Notes: generated by a model from the sequence alone, not told the origin. DNA of 64,000 bases from Hippopus hippopus (GCA_946811185.2 OX328102.1:14199194-14263193); one strand, 5' to 3'. Numbered from the stretch's first letter, positions 1 to 11,163 are shown. Numbers and translations: made by a program.

Positions 1-54
1 CATCGAAAAAAAAAAAAACTCTAACATCCTCTATATATGCTTGGAATGAAAACA

Positions 55-145
55 ATTAACGAAGTATCAAAATTTTTTGCTATTGGTCAATTTTCTGCAT
101 ATCGAAGAACCAATGTACCCTGTGATTCAAACATATCAAAACCAA
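55..145 (+). repeat. Fam-3 MITE, internal fragment
   Basis: The stretch reads GAAGTATCAAAATTTTTTGC, then a tract matching TTTTCTGCATRTCGAAGRAC and a degenerate CTGTGATTCA block. These are the internal blocks, in order, of the Fam-3 elements at 5850-6078 and 36153-36417. Both terminal parts are missing. It lies downstream of the Wnt exon, inside what would be its next intron. Confidence 0.6.
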
Positions 146-203
146 CAGTTTAAAAATCAATCATTTAATCTCATCGAAATTTTTAAAACATAAAACAACC
201 TAC

Positions 204-439
204 CCTTTCTGAGAACGTTTTCAAAAACTGTATAGTTGGATGTGGTAGTGCAGTTCCAACGTTCGTTTCTAAATTGAAACTGACATTCCCGGATTCCTAA
301 GCGTGCCCCTTCACTTATACACATGAGGGATTCCGGGTTGTTTCGGCATATTTCCAGTTGCTGAAAGACCAAACCAGGGACATCAGAGCATGCACTATCT
401 TGTTGCTGTGTCGAGGCTACGGCAGAAATACCAAGGTAC
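204..439 (-). CDS. Wnt16: Wnt ligand, internal exon (Wnt16-like)
   Basis: Wnt proteins are secreted, lipid-modified, cysteine-rich ligands for Frizzled receptors. On the minus strand an acceptor (TATTACAG, ending at 440) opens a 236-nt exon: 1 nt of a split codon, 78 codons, then 1 nt before the donor G|GTAGGT (intron from 203). The split first codon would read TG|G (Trp) if the previous exon ends in TG. The translation begins YLGISAVAS and carries SEGARLGIRECQFQFR followed by NERWNC, the hallmark Wnt N-terminal block. Cysteines fall at exon residues 17, 31, 40, 52 and 63. N-glycosylation sequons are N62-C-T and N68-Y-T. The exon ends VFENVLRK, where Wnt genes usually continue with G-TRE. The LGI near the start, EGARLGI-EC and ERWNC fit Wnt16 better than Wnt4, Wnt5, Wnt6 or Wnt7, but one exon cannot settle the subfamily. 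Later exons must lie left of base 1. The signal-peptide exon should lie at higher coordinates and was not found. Family very sure; subfamily moderately sure. Confidence 0.82.
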
Positions 440-467
440 CTGTAATATATACGTGAAGTGAACGTTA

Positions 468-680
468 TTAACCCTTATCCTGCTAATTAAGTGAAATGAA
501 ACTTTCAAAGTCAATGGTAAAAACCCAAGTTTTGCTATTTCAAACTTATTTCTTTTGGAAATACATCTCCTTATCGGGCAGTGTGGATCCAAGATCAGAC
601 TGCACATTCTTTGCAGTCTGATCTTGATCTACAATGTCCGCAAAAACGCACCGAGTCGCGCTTAGTAGCTGAAGAGTTAG
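468..680 (+). mobile_element. Fam-1 TTAA MITE, copy 1
   Basis: It starts TTAACCCTTATCCTGCTAAT, carries the hairpin GATCAGACTGCA...TGCAGTCTGATC near 594-627, and ends GCGCTTAGTAGCTGAAGAG-TTAG. The other nine copies share the layout: TTAACCCTT end, GTGAAATGAAACTTTCAA block, CCTTATCGGACAGTGTAGAT, hairpin, TGTCCGCAAAAGGTCA and AGCAGCCTAAGGGTTAA end. TTAA flanks and CCCTT-type ends resemble piggyBac termini, so a non-autonomous piggyBac relative is inferred. It begins only about 28 bp upstream of the Wnt exon acceptor, within the intron. Confidence 0.85.
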
Positions 681-982
681 ACTGGGGTAAAATCAGAACG
701 ATCTAATCAAAGAATAACGAACATACAAAAACTAATTCGAATTTCAATTGCTTATTTATTAGCAAAGGAAGAACAGTTACGGTGATTGGAGATTAAATCA
801 GTTTCTTTGATGATCAATTCATCATTTACAGATTGTGTTTAAAATGCATCGTTATGGTAACAGTGTCTCTGAAAATGAATAATTAAGCAATGAAAAAACT
901 CGTAACGCATCTATATACACAATGCATATGCCATTTTGCTATTCACTTTCGTTGCTAGTAGATTGCAGGTATACCAGGCCGA
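681..982. other. No recognised feature
   Basis: AT-rich stretch between the Fam-1 copy and the palindromic element. It is probably Wnt intron if the gene extends this way. No exon-like frame or repeat copy was recognised. Confidence 0.4.
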
Positions 983-1221
983 TGTAATGCAGAGAAATGA
1001 CCCTCCCCTACAAAATGACCCATGGGTCATTTCTCTACGTAGAGGAATGACCCGGGTCATTATTCTACGGAGAGAAATAACCCCAGGGTCATTATTCTAC
1101 GTAGAGAAATGACCCCAGAAGGGTCATTTCTCTACGTAGAAAAATCACCCGGGTCATTCCTCTACGTAGAGAAATGACCCATGGGTCATTTTGTAGGGGA
1201 GGGTCATTTCTCTGCATTACA
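983..1221. mobile_element. 239-bp foldback element built of inverted TGACCC/GGGTCA units
   Basis: The ends are inverted: TGTAATGCAGAGAAATGACC at the left and its reverse complement at the right, and the match continues inward for more than 70 bp. The inside is a chain of smaller palindromes: TGACCC-AT-GGGTCA, TGACCCGGGTCA, and spacers TCTCTACGTAGAGA. Fourteen TGACCC/GGGTCA hexamers alternate in orientation, twelve exact and two with one change. No open frame is present. It could be a foldback transposon with modular inverted units. The hexamers also match the RGGTCA half-site of nuclear receptors. Confidence 0.8.
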
Positions 1222-1504
1222 CCGGCGTCTTTTTTAATTTTACAGACTTAAATGATGATAAGTTTTTGGATGATGTAATAAAATGGTGAATGGAGGGACA
1301 GAATAATTAATCACCGTACAAGCTACAATACAGGCATTAAAAAACTTTCCATCGTTGTAATTTGCATAAATATCCCTGCCATGCATTCAGTTTAGTAAAT
1401 CATGTTGCTAAGGTGTGCCTTCAAAAATTGTCTGTAGCTATTGTGTGTTTGTCTGTCTGTTAGAATGTTTGAGTTCTCTGTCTCATTTTTAGGCACCTTT
1501 TCTT
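1222..1504. other. No recognised feature
   Basis: AT-rich sequence with a short TGTCTGTCTGT run near 1450. No coding signal or repeat copy was recognised. Confidence 0.4.
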
Positions 1505-1690
1505 TTTCCGTGTTCACCAACCATTGTTAAGAAGGTTTTTAGTCTTGTTCTCATTTTTCTTTTTTTAGATTTGAGAGTAACACAACTTCTGATTGGCTGA
1601 ATCAATTGGTTAAGCCATTCAGACGCTGTGTTATTTTCTAAGTCTAGAATAAGACTAAGAATGGAACAAAGAATGGTTGATGAAACTCTG
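1505..1690. mobile_element. Fam-5 foldback MITE, copy 1 (diverged)
   Basis: It opens GTGTTCACCAACCATTGTTA and closes AAGAATGGTTGATGAA. The core has CTTCTGATTGGCTGAATCAA facing GGTTAAGCCATTCAGA, the palindromic centre of this family. It is more diverged than the copy at 14318-14515. Confidence 0.75.
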
Positions 1691-1751
1691 ATGTCAGGTT
1701 CCCTTTTTTAATAATGGTTAACGCCACTTTCTGCAGTAGTCTCCTGTGGAA

Positions 1752-2060
1752 TCGGCCCGTCCGGGAAGCTCAGTGGTTAGCGTATCTGACTCGTCACAGG
1801 TGTTTGCGATTTCGATGTCCGGTTGAGGCAAGCCTTGTTTCTGGCGATTTATCGCCTCTCACCTCTGATGGATGTGACAAAAGTAGTCAGTGACTTGGAA
1901 AGAAAGTTGTGTCAGTACTGGTGTGAGAAAGCCAGGAAGCACATGCGTAGGAGCACTGACCGCCGAGATATGACCTTAACTTTTAACATGGCGTTAAACT
2001 TCAATACAACCAATCAGTCTCCCGTTGAATCGGTTTTTTTCATCAGTAGTTTCATTTATG
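1752..2060 (+). mobile_element. tRNA-derived SINE, plus strand
   Basis: The head reads GGAAGCTCAGTGGTTAGCG, a good RNA polymerase III A box, followed about 30 bp later by GATTTCGATGTCC, a degenerate B box. The body includes a tract ending GGCGTTAAACTTCAATACAA, a tail type seen in molluscan SINEs. The open frame across it is incidental. A second SINE type with a different body occurs at 5650-5828 and elsewhere. Confidence 0.6.
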
Positions 2061-2346
2061 TATAATAATAATAATATTACTATTATTCAGTTGTCCTTTA
2101 GAAGAAGCATTTTCAGCCAATTTTGCTGTTGAACTGTCATTGATTTTACAGTAGTCTCAGAATTCTGAAGAGTTGGGTCCAATCTGTAAAACAGAACGTA
2201 AGGAATTCAATACGCCTAGGAATCTGAATATCTACAGTTTTGGACGGGGGATCTTAAGTACTTCACAATGATGGATAACTAGAATAACGTAATCCGTCAA
2301 AATCACTGTCACTCACAACGTCTACAATGTACAGACAACAATTTCG

Positions 2347-2558
2347 TTTATCCTTCGGCTGCTAAGCGCGACTCACTGACCCTTTGCGTACAGTGTAGAT
2401 CAAGATCAGGCTGCACAGAACGTGCAGTCTGATCTTTGATCTACACTGTCCGATAAGGACATGATTTCCCCCGAAAAATACCCTTGAAATAGCAAAAACT
2501 GGGCTTTTACTATAGGCTTAAAAGTTTCATTTCACTTATTTAGCAGGATAAGGGTTAA
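2347..2558 (-). mobile_element. Fam-1 TTAA MITE, copy 2 (reverse)
   Basis: Reverse-orientation copy. GGCTGCTAAGCGCGACTCAC lies at the left, then GGCTGCACAGAACGTGCAGTC as the hairpin in slightly imperfect form, and TTAGCAGGATAAGGGTTAA at the right. The right end keeps TTAA and the left end has decayed. Confidence 0.88.
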
Positions 2559-5500
2559 ACTTTAGAATTAACATCCCGTGCCTAATGTACTAGTTCATGG
2601 TACTTCAAAAATGATAAATTTTACAAGAGCGGTTTTTTTTTTTTTATTATTTCAGTATTTATATTTAAAAAATCGCTTCCATGGAAGAATTCTCTATACA
2701 AAATTGAATCACCCAGAGTTTAAAAACGATTCATACTGATTCAATTTCAGTTGTCATGAGACTTTGCACGTGAAAAGAGAAAACTTCTAGCAGTTAAATG
2801 CTTGTTTAATGTTTGAGATAGTGGCATAAATGACGTGTTATCATGTGACCCCATCTATTCTTACAGATTTGCATTTCTTCTGCTGTTTGTTACTGTAAAC
2901 TTGACCTTGATATAAACCTAAACACAAAAGAAATATTAATTAATGTTTATTATTATGGTCGGTTGAAAGAAGTTGAAAAAGGAAGCTGCCATGTATCTGA
3001 GTAATTACAAATTCCATTTTAGTTTTACCAGCCGAAGGCCAGAGGTACTTATTCAACGATGTTGTTTATGTCGTCCGTTCGTCTCTCTGTACATGCAAAC
3101 GTCCTTAGCCTTTTCTTGTTACGCAATAAGGTATGCATTTGTAGTCAGATATTGGCACAGTTTGTTTATATCATGGATACGTAGAACCCTATTGGTTTCT
3201 ACGAGAATCGAAAGTTATTTCGGATAATAATAACGACTGGAATTCATGCTATACTAACTGTGACATGCATGGGTTCATTACGCATGCAAACCCCCAGATA
3301 TTTGAGGGCATATTTTGTTTTTCAACGGACAGATTATTTTTCCTCTTCGCTCAGATGATAATATAATGTACGCAGAATAAAACAAAACAAAACAAAATCA
3401 TTTGTTTCGGGGCAAAATACAAACAGCTCTTGAAAGGAGATAACTCTTGTAAAAATTACAGAAAAATAAGCATTCATTTCAAATCATAAAGTATGCTCTT
3501 AAAGTAAAAAAATACTGCTCAAATAGATGGTTATTCTTAGAGATGTGATGTTTGTCAACAGTAAAAAGGATTAATCGCAAGAATTAAGGCTCTAGACAGA
3601 TCACAGTAGCAATTAAAAATGTTTTAACGTGTCAACAAAAATTTATTTTCTAATCATTTTTCTGCAATAAAAAATTTCAGAGCACAGATTTTTTCTTTTT
3701 TATTTTGCACGGAAATAATACTTTCTAATATCTTGTAAAAACAAGATAAAAAAAGTACATCAAACTGCATTTCGAAGAGATACGGTGCATGTTTAAGAGT
3801 TATTGACAAAATCAATTACAATCTCGCATGACAATTCTTTATTATCATGACCCCCTACAATATCACACGAGGATTTGCTGTTTTAACACTTTAAGGAGAG
3901 AGTTTTCATTCATGGCTAAGAGCTGGTAGTGCATAGGATTTTTTATTTTTTAATTTAAGCGTTTCCTTCACATTACAATACTATGATCAGTAGGTTCCAG
4001 CTATGCAATTTAGGCCTTTATGGGCTCTTATTTAATACTTTTCGTCAAAGTGACCTTCACATAAAACTTAACAACATTTGCATGTTGTCATATGTGGCCA
4101 GGAAATCATGGTAATCGTATGAGTACTTAACAAAACGCACCAATCAACACTACAGCGACATAATACGAACACGTTTGATTAAGGACTACACGATGATGCT
4201 ACATATAAAAAATAGTATCAGCGTTCGAGGTTATATAGCTATTGACATGAAAACTATTGAAACATTCTTCAAATAGCACTCTGTATTAAACATGTAACCA
4301 CTGGGGGTCGGAGTTTTTTTGTTTTTTTCAGTCGACGGACATAATTTAAAATATTCCTAGATGATGCTTCATACACAATACAAACGCCTACAAAACTAAG
4401 CAGAGATACCACATAAAGACTTCCAAGGAACATAGCCTTGTAGATTTAGACAAAAATATTTCTGAAATTGTCCGTAAAGAATACTTTGTAAAACTGCGGC
4501 CCCTTTGGGCTGGGGTGGGATGGGGGGGCTTTTTGCTTGATTTGAACAAATTTAGTATTTGACCTCTAGATGATGTTCCATCCCATATCAACACGCTTAA
4601 TATATGCACTGCGGTGTCAGATCAAAGCTTTGAATTTTTCCATGGCAAAATCAATAGAACATAGTCCAAAGTTCGACCTATGGCAAAATAGATCGATGGT
4701 CAACCTAAACCAACGGCTTGGTCGTATTTGTGATTCATGTTATCTCTACCATGTTTAATGCCACCGTACTCCGGTTCTGGAAACGATGCTTCTAGCTTTT
4801 TAATAGACATAGTAACAGTGGCCATCAATGTCACACCACTTGGTTCTTTTTATAATCGTTTACTGGTATTACCAAAAGATAATTTGTGTAGTGTTTCTTT
4901 GAAAATGGTCCATTAGTTCAGAAGTAGGAGGACGAACATTTTACCTACCTCAATAGCTCCACTCGAGAAGTTGGTGTTCAGATGAATTAATGAGCACAGA
5001 CCTTAGATCTGAGCGTTATCTGCCCGAGACGATAAGCATAAGAAATTAATTAGGTTCATCTCAAACCATAATATCCCAGACTGATTTTTGGAATCAAAAG
5101 GAACTAAAACTGTTTCTATTTGTAAGGGTTGTGCTACACTGACATCTTGAACTTTTTTTCTTAAACATAATGATTAAATCTGTTTTCACTAGAATATTAT
5201 ATCCATTCATCTATTTATAGGTCAGAAAAAAGGTCTTGCCAGATTTCAAATAGGACTGTTCTTGATGCCATTTTAAGTTCATAATTTTAACATATTTACC
5301 TATCTTAGCGATTCATATCTACGTGAATTTTTCATCAGATATAATTTTTGTTATGGTGTATTAAAGGAATTTATCGGAACTGTTTTTTACTTTTATTCAT
5401 GCATTATTGAATCCTACCTGATAAACACACAGGGATTCAGGGTTCTTTTAGGAAACTTGGAATGTGTTTACGATAAAAAAGGGAGTACCCACACCTACCC

Positions 5501-5649
5501 ACACACTAAATGATGGACTTATGACAACCATTGTGCTTCGAACAAATTTGCGTTCATGGTGACGTCAAAGTTACAATACGTGTCGGTAGTGTTGAACGAA
5601 TGACTGAATCTCTTTCACAGAGCATTGCTCTTTCATTTTTACATCGATT
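2559..5649. other. 3.1 kb without recognised gene
   Basis: AT-rich sequence with homopolymer runs and an (AACAAA)-like tract near 3380. Small open frames occur on both strands. None has a recognisable domain, and codon composition does not stand out. No repeat family defined elsewhere in the window was seen here. Confidence 0.4.
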
Positions 5650-5828
5650 TTGAAACAAGATATTACAACCTATATAAATCACTCTCGACGATTGCTTTCT
5701 GGAAACCTTAAACGGCACTCGTGCCGTAATGTCGGTGGTTCGACAGGTTGATCCTGCTCATCATAGGATTCGAACCCAAAACCTTTGGTGTGAGAGCCGA
5801 TGCTGTACCACTACAGCACGGTCTCCCA
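5650..5828 (-). mobile_element. tRNA-headed SINE, copy 1 (best preserved)
   Basis: Read on the minus strand, the element starts GGGAGACCGTGCTGTAGTGG (tRNA-like head with A box) and has a perfect B box GGTTCGAATCC about 50 bp later (TTTGGGTTCGAATCC). The body includes ACATTACGGCACGAGTGCCG and GGTTTCCAGAAAGCAATCGT, then a tail CGAGAGTGATTTATATAGG. Body and tail match copies at 8672-8845, 36560-36755 and 55005-55200. RNA polymerase III transcription is inferred from the boxes. Confidence 0.75.
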
Positions 5829-5849
5829 TTTAACTTATGGTGCAGTATA

Positions 5850-6078
5850 AACAGTTGCAAAAAGTATCGACCTGTTCAGCTTGCACAGTCCGCACAGGCC
5901 GGCATGAGTCAAACTTTTTGCTAATTGTAAATTTTCTGCATGTCGAAGGACCATTCTAGCACAAGATCCAGTCGATTGTTCGACTAAATGGGTTTTATAG
6001 ATCCATAATCATACGATGACTCGTTTGTATAATGCATCACGGAGATGTATTAAGCTTCCTTTTGCCAAAGCATGGCTC
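5850..6078 (+). mobile_element. Fam-3 MITE, nearly complete
   Basis: It reads GCAAAAAGTATCGACC, then the inner hairpin CAGCTTGCACAGTCCGCACA, then TTTTCTGCATGTCGAAGGAC, GATCCATAATCATACGATGA, ATAATGCATCACGGAGATG and the terminus TTTTGCCAAAGCATGGCTCA. The order matches the full copy at 36153-36417. The left terminus is decayed. Confidence 0.85.
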
Positions 6079-7840
6079 AAATTAGATTAAACTAAATTAG
6101 AATATAAGTTACCTACGGGGAGAAATACTGATTGGATCAGTCACATGTTTTTCACTGTACGCACGTCATTGTTACTAATCCTGTTTCATGCACAAGCCAG
6201 TTGCTCATGGAAAGCAATCATTGGCTTAGAACAGTTATTGTGCTTTTGATGAGTCACTACATATACCTTTGGGAACAGAAATCGATAATTAGAATAAAAT
6301 CACACAGAAAAACAATTATCAAAATCACTACTGAAAAATAAAATATGTTTGTTGCAATGAAATTGTTTTGTCACTTTGTTAGCATCGTGAAATTGATAGC
6401 GAAGTGAAATCGATCAAAAGAACAAATTCATCTGCACGAGAATTTAACTTCATAATTTTACACTCAATGTGCAACAGTAGTAGCGTCCGAAGTCCGCCAG
6501 TGAAATCTACTATGAATGTATGCCTGCACCACTTAATTATTGATGTAATGTTGTATTAATTAATCTTGTCATTTGCACAAATACACAAAAGCAGTACTAT
6601 GGGGATAATTACTGTATTGTTGAATAACAGTTTTCGTTGAAAAAAAGATTGTAGAATAATCATATTCGATTGTGTGTATGTCTTTTTACCAGAAGCAATC
6701 AAATTCAGATGATGACAATTCGTAAAAGGAGAAAGGGTTTGACTGTTATTTTATGGACCAGAAAAGTCTATCAAGAATAAATCGCTATATACAGAGGGTC
6801 CTTTGTTCCTCTGATTGACACCTGATATCAACCTCAGACTGTTAATATTGACAGTTTTTAATACGCCTCTCAGACTATTTTTATTACCAAGGTTTGGTGG
6901 TGAAAAAAGGGAGAAGGCCATCAAACTGACTCACAGTTCATGTTTGACTTTCAAAGTTAATATGGAAACAGACTGTATCCAATCAAAGCAGAGATACAAA
7001 TATGGCCGTACGATGAACGTCAACCACGCAGTCTGAAAATGTGCAATGGTATAGGTTTTGACATCGGTAAAGGGTCAACAACAGTTGTGAGATACCAGTA
7101 AGGCGGTTACTTTAAGTTCTTGTCCAGATGAATTTGTTTTATGTGACTATTTCGACTACCACCACCCACAGAAGCGCTGCATCTTTAAACACGAGGGTAT
7201 TGGAATTCACAGTTGTTAGCAAAACCATTTCTTCAACAGTCAAACTTTTAACGTATCCTGAAAACTGATGATTATAAAATCTTGCTTGACAGATTTATAT
7301 GGATTTATAAAAGTTAGAGGAGATGTAAACACTAAAGGAAGTATTTTATTATTTTCACTGTGTATAATGATGAACACGATGTGAACCAATCAACTAATAT
7401 TCGTTCAGCCTCATGTGTCTGAAAGCGACCACTTACAATAAATCAAAATACGACTACATTTCAACTGCATCTACAGAAACCGAGCAAAGAATGATTTGCA
7501 TATTTAGCAATCTAGGACATAGTCTCTTTTGTTTGAAACACAGACATGAGTCGTAAGAAAACAAGACGGCTTGCCGAAATTAGGCCATAATAGTTACAAA
7601 TAGTTGTTACTTACATAATTTGGATTAGTTTAGCATAGATACCAGTGCAAGGATACCAGCTTTTACAATGTCCAGATGATATTTGATAACATGAAATAGT
7701 TTTAAGAAGCACAGGTAGATGAGAACATTTAACATTTGGAATCTGATAAAAATGGAATTGAACGTTGAATTAACTATTTTCCAAATGAAAGCTTCTGCAC
7801 ACAACAATAAAACTGACACAGTTTCCATTCAAACATCACT
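6079..7840. other. 1.8 kb without recognised gene
   Basis: AT-rich sequence. Short open frames at 6132-6341 and 6815-7036 show no family motif, membrane segment or splice context I could defend. Confidence 0.4.
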
Positions 7841-7849
7841 TATTGAGCA

Positions 7850-9115
7850 GAAAAATGTTCTCTTTTTAAGTAACAGCGATCTTGACTTTGCACGCACTGA
7901 CCCCCCAAGTTCAATCCAAAGCCAGTTTTTCAAGCATCCTTCGTAGCAAATTTCACTCGTGAATCTTCATTCTGACATGAGTTAATAGTGAAAACACTTT
8001 TTACTACTATACTAGTGATATTAGTTTTGTTGACCCATACTAGCTTTTCTCGAAAGCTTCCTATACAGCAAATTTAATTCGTGCATGTTCATTCAAACTT
8101 CTGTCATTAAGGAAACCATTTTGTCTATTTTAGTAACAGTGACCTCGAACTTAAATGCACCGACCCCGAGATCAATCCTGAGCTAGCTTTTATTCTAAAC
8201 ATCTAAACAGCAAGCTTCATTTCAAACGTGAGTTATTAAGCGGAAATTTTTTTATATGTTTAGTAACAGTAACCTTGACCTTGCATGCACTTATCCGAAA
8301 ATTAAGTGATACTTCCTTTTTACATTAGCTCCCAGTAACACACGTTTTATTTTTGTATTTCTGTCAAACATGTCATTGAGCTGAAACACTTTATTTTGTA
8401 ACAGTGACCATAACCATGCATGCTCTGATCCAAAAATTAATCTCGACATAGGTTTTTACGAAGCTTCTGTGCAAACTTTATTCGTATACATGTATGTTTA
8501 TTCAAGAATTATCAAGGGAAATGGGTTTATTACAGAACCATTGACTTTGTTTGCACTTACTTCCCAACCAAATCTGAATTAGCTTTTCCTATTTACATCC
8601 TTGACATGAAATTGCATCTATAAACACTTGTTAAGACATCGGTTAATTTAGCCCTATTTGGTATACATTCGCTTATAAAAAAGTTCCTACAACTTGTTTC
8701 TCGATGGTTGATTTTTGGAAACCTTAACCATTACTCGCACCGTAATGTAGGTAGTTCCAAGAGTTGACCCTCTCATCACGCGATTCGGACCCAGAACCTT
8801 TGATGTAAGAGGGCGACGCTCTAACCCCAGACCACTGTATCCCACGCAGACATCAGTCATTGATCGGAACGCGTTTTCTAGATTAAGTAACAGTGACTTT
8901 GACCTGGCATGCACTTACTCAAGATATTAATTCCATCCTAGCTTTTCATATTTTTTTCTAAGGAGCAAGTTGTAGTCAAGCGTGTTCATTCAAACATGAT
9001 TTATCATTTTTTTTTTTTCTATCTATAGTAACGATGACGTTGATCCTGCATGCATCAGTCCTAAAATTATATTCAGTCTAGCCTATCATCATCCTCGGAA
9101 CCCAGGTTTGAAGCA
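7850..9115 (+). repeat. Array A: tandem repeat of about 130 bp
   Basis: The block AGTAACAGTGACCTTGACC followed by TTGCATGCACTGATCC recurs, diverged, near 7868, 8133, 8262, 8398, 8884 and 9025. Each block is followed by a TTAATYCYRNYCTAGCTTTT-like tract and a TGTTCATTCAAAC block. Spacing is about 130 bp. A SINE interrupts it at 8672-8845. Open frames in the array are incidental. Confidence 0.85.
8672..8845 (-). mobile_element. tRNA-headed SINE, copy 2, inside Array A
   Basis: Read on the minus strand: head TGGGATACAGTGGTCTGGGG, B box GGTTCTGGGTCCGAATC (one base off consensus), body ACATTACGGTGCGAGTAATG, GGTTTCCAAAAATCAACC and a tail related to copy 1. Its insertion splits two Array A units. 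Confidence 0.7.
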
Positions 9116-9229
9116 TTACGTTACTCTCCATGCATCACCCCTGGGAAAATTGACAAGCAAATCGTCGTTTCTTATGAATATTCATATGGTCGGGAAGTAC
9201 CCTAATAGCCAATCGAAAGATCGATAACA

Positions 9230-9620
9230 TAATGATACTCTCTTGTAGAGAGGATAATTTCATTTCTTCCGCTACTGAAAATAACCCTGGAGAAAACCCG
9301 AGGTTGTCAACAAATATGGCGGCCGTCGGCGTGCTTGTCTTCTGTGAGATATGCCATTCTGCAATACAGGGACGACACTATCGATCTTTGTGTACGATTT
9401 TAACTGACAATCTTTCGGTGTTACGCCAAAAATCTCTTTTAAACGCTTCTCGATTGTGGTGTTGATGGGCGCCGCCATATTTAAAGTATTGCTAAGCTTG
9501 ATTTGCAACGAATGATGTGATTGGATATCGACAAGTAAAAAATAGAAATGAGGGCGTATTTGTGATAAAAATAGTTTAAATTTTCTCAAAGAAAAACTGA
9601 GATCACCAATCAAAATGCTT
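9230..9620 (-). other. GC-richer block with a minus-strand ATG frame of unknown function
   Basis: On the minus strand an ATGGCGGCGCCC start (9475 downwards) opens MAAPINTTIEKRLKEIFG and runs about 68 codons to a stop near 9272. On the plus strand ATGGCGGCCGTC at 9315 opens a second frame. The two starts sit in inverted copies of AAATATGGCGGC about 150 bp apart. The LKEIFG...CQL...VLQNG pattern faintly recalls the start of RecQ-like helicases, but no helicase motif follows and no convincing donor was found. It could be a promoter with a first exon, a decayed gene fragment, or a repeat. Confidence 0.25.
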
Positions 9621-11040
9621 CATGAATAAATCATGAGAACGAGGAAACGAGGAGTCAAACCTGGAGCGATTACAGAATGAATCGAAACTGGGTCACTGAG
9701 GATGGCTTATCATATAACCTTCTTATGTATACAGCAAGTTACATTTAAATGTGTTCATTTAAACTCTAGTTATTTAGCAGTAACCTGAAGTTTGACACCC
9801 GCCCGCCCGCCTACTACACACCCGAATCTAATAGCTCTCCAAGGACTTCGTGCTGGCAACCAAAACATCGTAAAAAGCAAGAAGAACAACAAGTAGTTGA
9901 CCGTATGGCTTTGATTTCTCTTCTCTAAAACTACACTTTCTAGCAAATATTCAGAATAAATGACAAGCTGATAGTCATCATTATCAATCATACTGTAATT
10001 GGGTTGGTATATTAATATTACTCCACATCCCGCCTAAATAATAGTGACGTAACATGTCATGCTTGTTTCAGCCCATGTAACAAACTGTTATGCAATTTAT
10101 TCTTTAAAATCTTCCATGGTTTGATAACCGGCTGTACATAATTTTGACTAAACTGATGATATATAGTTAATTGTTTTTTCATCTTCCTAATCCATCATTT
10201 TTTCCTATTCATGCCAGGTAAAAATACAAAGTAATCATGTTTTAAAAACTTTGCAATCGAAAGCCAAATAACAACAAAACAAAGGGAAATAGCTAAAACC
10301 AACAGAGCAGCAAAAGGGATACCGGAGGCCAATGCAAGGTTAGAATTTCATCCGTGAATACGCCTGTAAATGCACGTTACATTGCTAACAGCACGCTCAC
10401 CATTTTTGTAATAACAAAATGTAGGTTGAGGTTAAGTTTTTCGACGAGATATAAAGTGACTCAAACTGTGCTTAAGATGTCAGGCAAGTTGAAGTATCAA
10501 AAAGAGATCAGAAAACTCGAAGTGTCAAGAACAGGTCGTCTCTAGTATGGATCAGAATTGATTTCTGCGAGAGAACAGCTCTATACCGATATCATCACAT
10601 AGGAAAAACAGCTCTTGCTTAGTATCGTGATAGCTTCCCGTCTGATGACTACAACAGGAACGATAATTAGCACGCATTCTCAATGAAGGAGGTTTCAGAC
10701 AGTAAGGCAGGGTTTTCGAATGTCTCAAGGCTGTCATTTTTGACAAAGCAGCGTCCGAATGATAGACAAGGAAAAAATGAACGGACTGGAACCGAGGCTA
10801 GCAAACGCTCGATGTACTAGAAACAATTTAGCGTACAATGGATTATCTAACAATATACGAGGTGATTAATATATTTGACATTATTTCAGTTTAACTGATT
10901 ACTTTCACGTTTAAAATCTAGACGATTCTTATATGTCGCTGGAGAGCGCTTTAGTGTAGGTTATTTTCCACAATAAACTATAGAAAGGAGGTTGACGTCA
11001 CAGCGACATTCAAAACGTCATATAATATGTATTTTTCATG
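9621..11040. other. No recognised gene
   Basis: AT-rich sequence. Open frames at 9770-9991, 10354-10545 and 10552-10746 have no recognisable motifs. CRE-like TGACGTCAC occurs at about 10993. Confidence 0.4.
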
Positions 11041-11163
11041 ATGGCACTACCTGGGAAAACGGCTGCTGAAGCACTTCACCTGTACATTGAAAATCTTTCT
11101 GTTACTAAAACACTAACAAATACGAAACCACAATCCCAAAATAATGTAGAAATTAGAAACTAG
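11041..11163 (+). other. 40-codon open frame, unknown
   Basis: ATGGCACTACCTGGG opens MALPGKTAAEALHLYIENLS and ends at TAG at 11161-11163. Upstream are two in-frame-like ATGs (CATGATGG) and a TGACGTCAC about 48 bp away. It has no recognised domain and no visible donor before the stop. It is listed because the alanine-rich start looks more protein-like than neighbouring frames. Confidence 0.15.

Noticed and set aside
1823..2065. 80-codon plus open frame as a gene
   Set aside because: Falls within the SINE at 1752-2060, whose tail supplies the frame.
5650..5828. Functional tRNA gene on the minus strand
   Set aside because: A and B boxes are present, but the region is followed by a conserved non-tRNA body shared by four loci, so it is a SINE head. 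I did not establish a cloverleaf.
9272..9613. 113-codon minus frame as a RecQ-like helicase exon
   Set aside because: Only a faint FG...CQ similarity; the Walker A region that should follow is absent. Kept only as an unidentified block.
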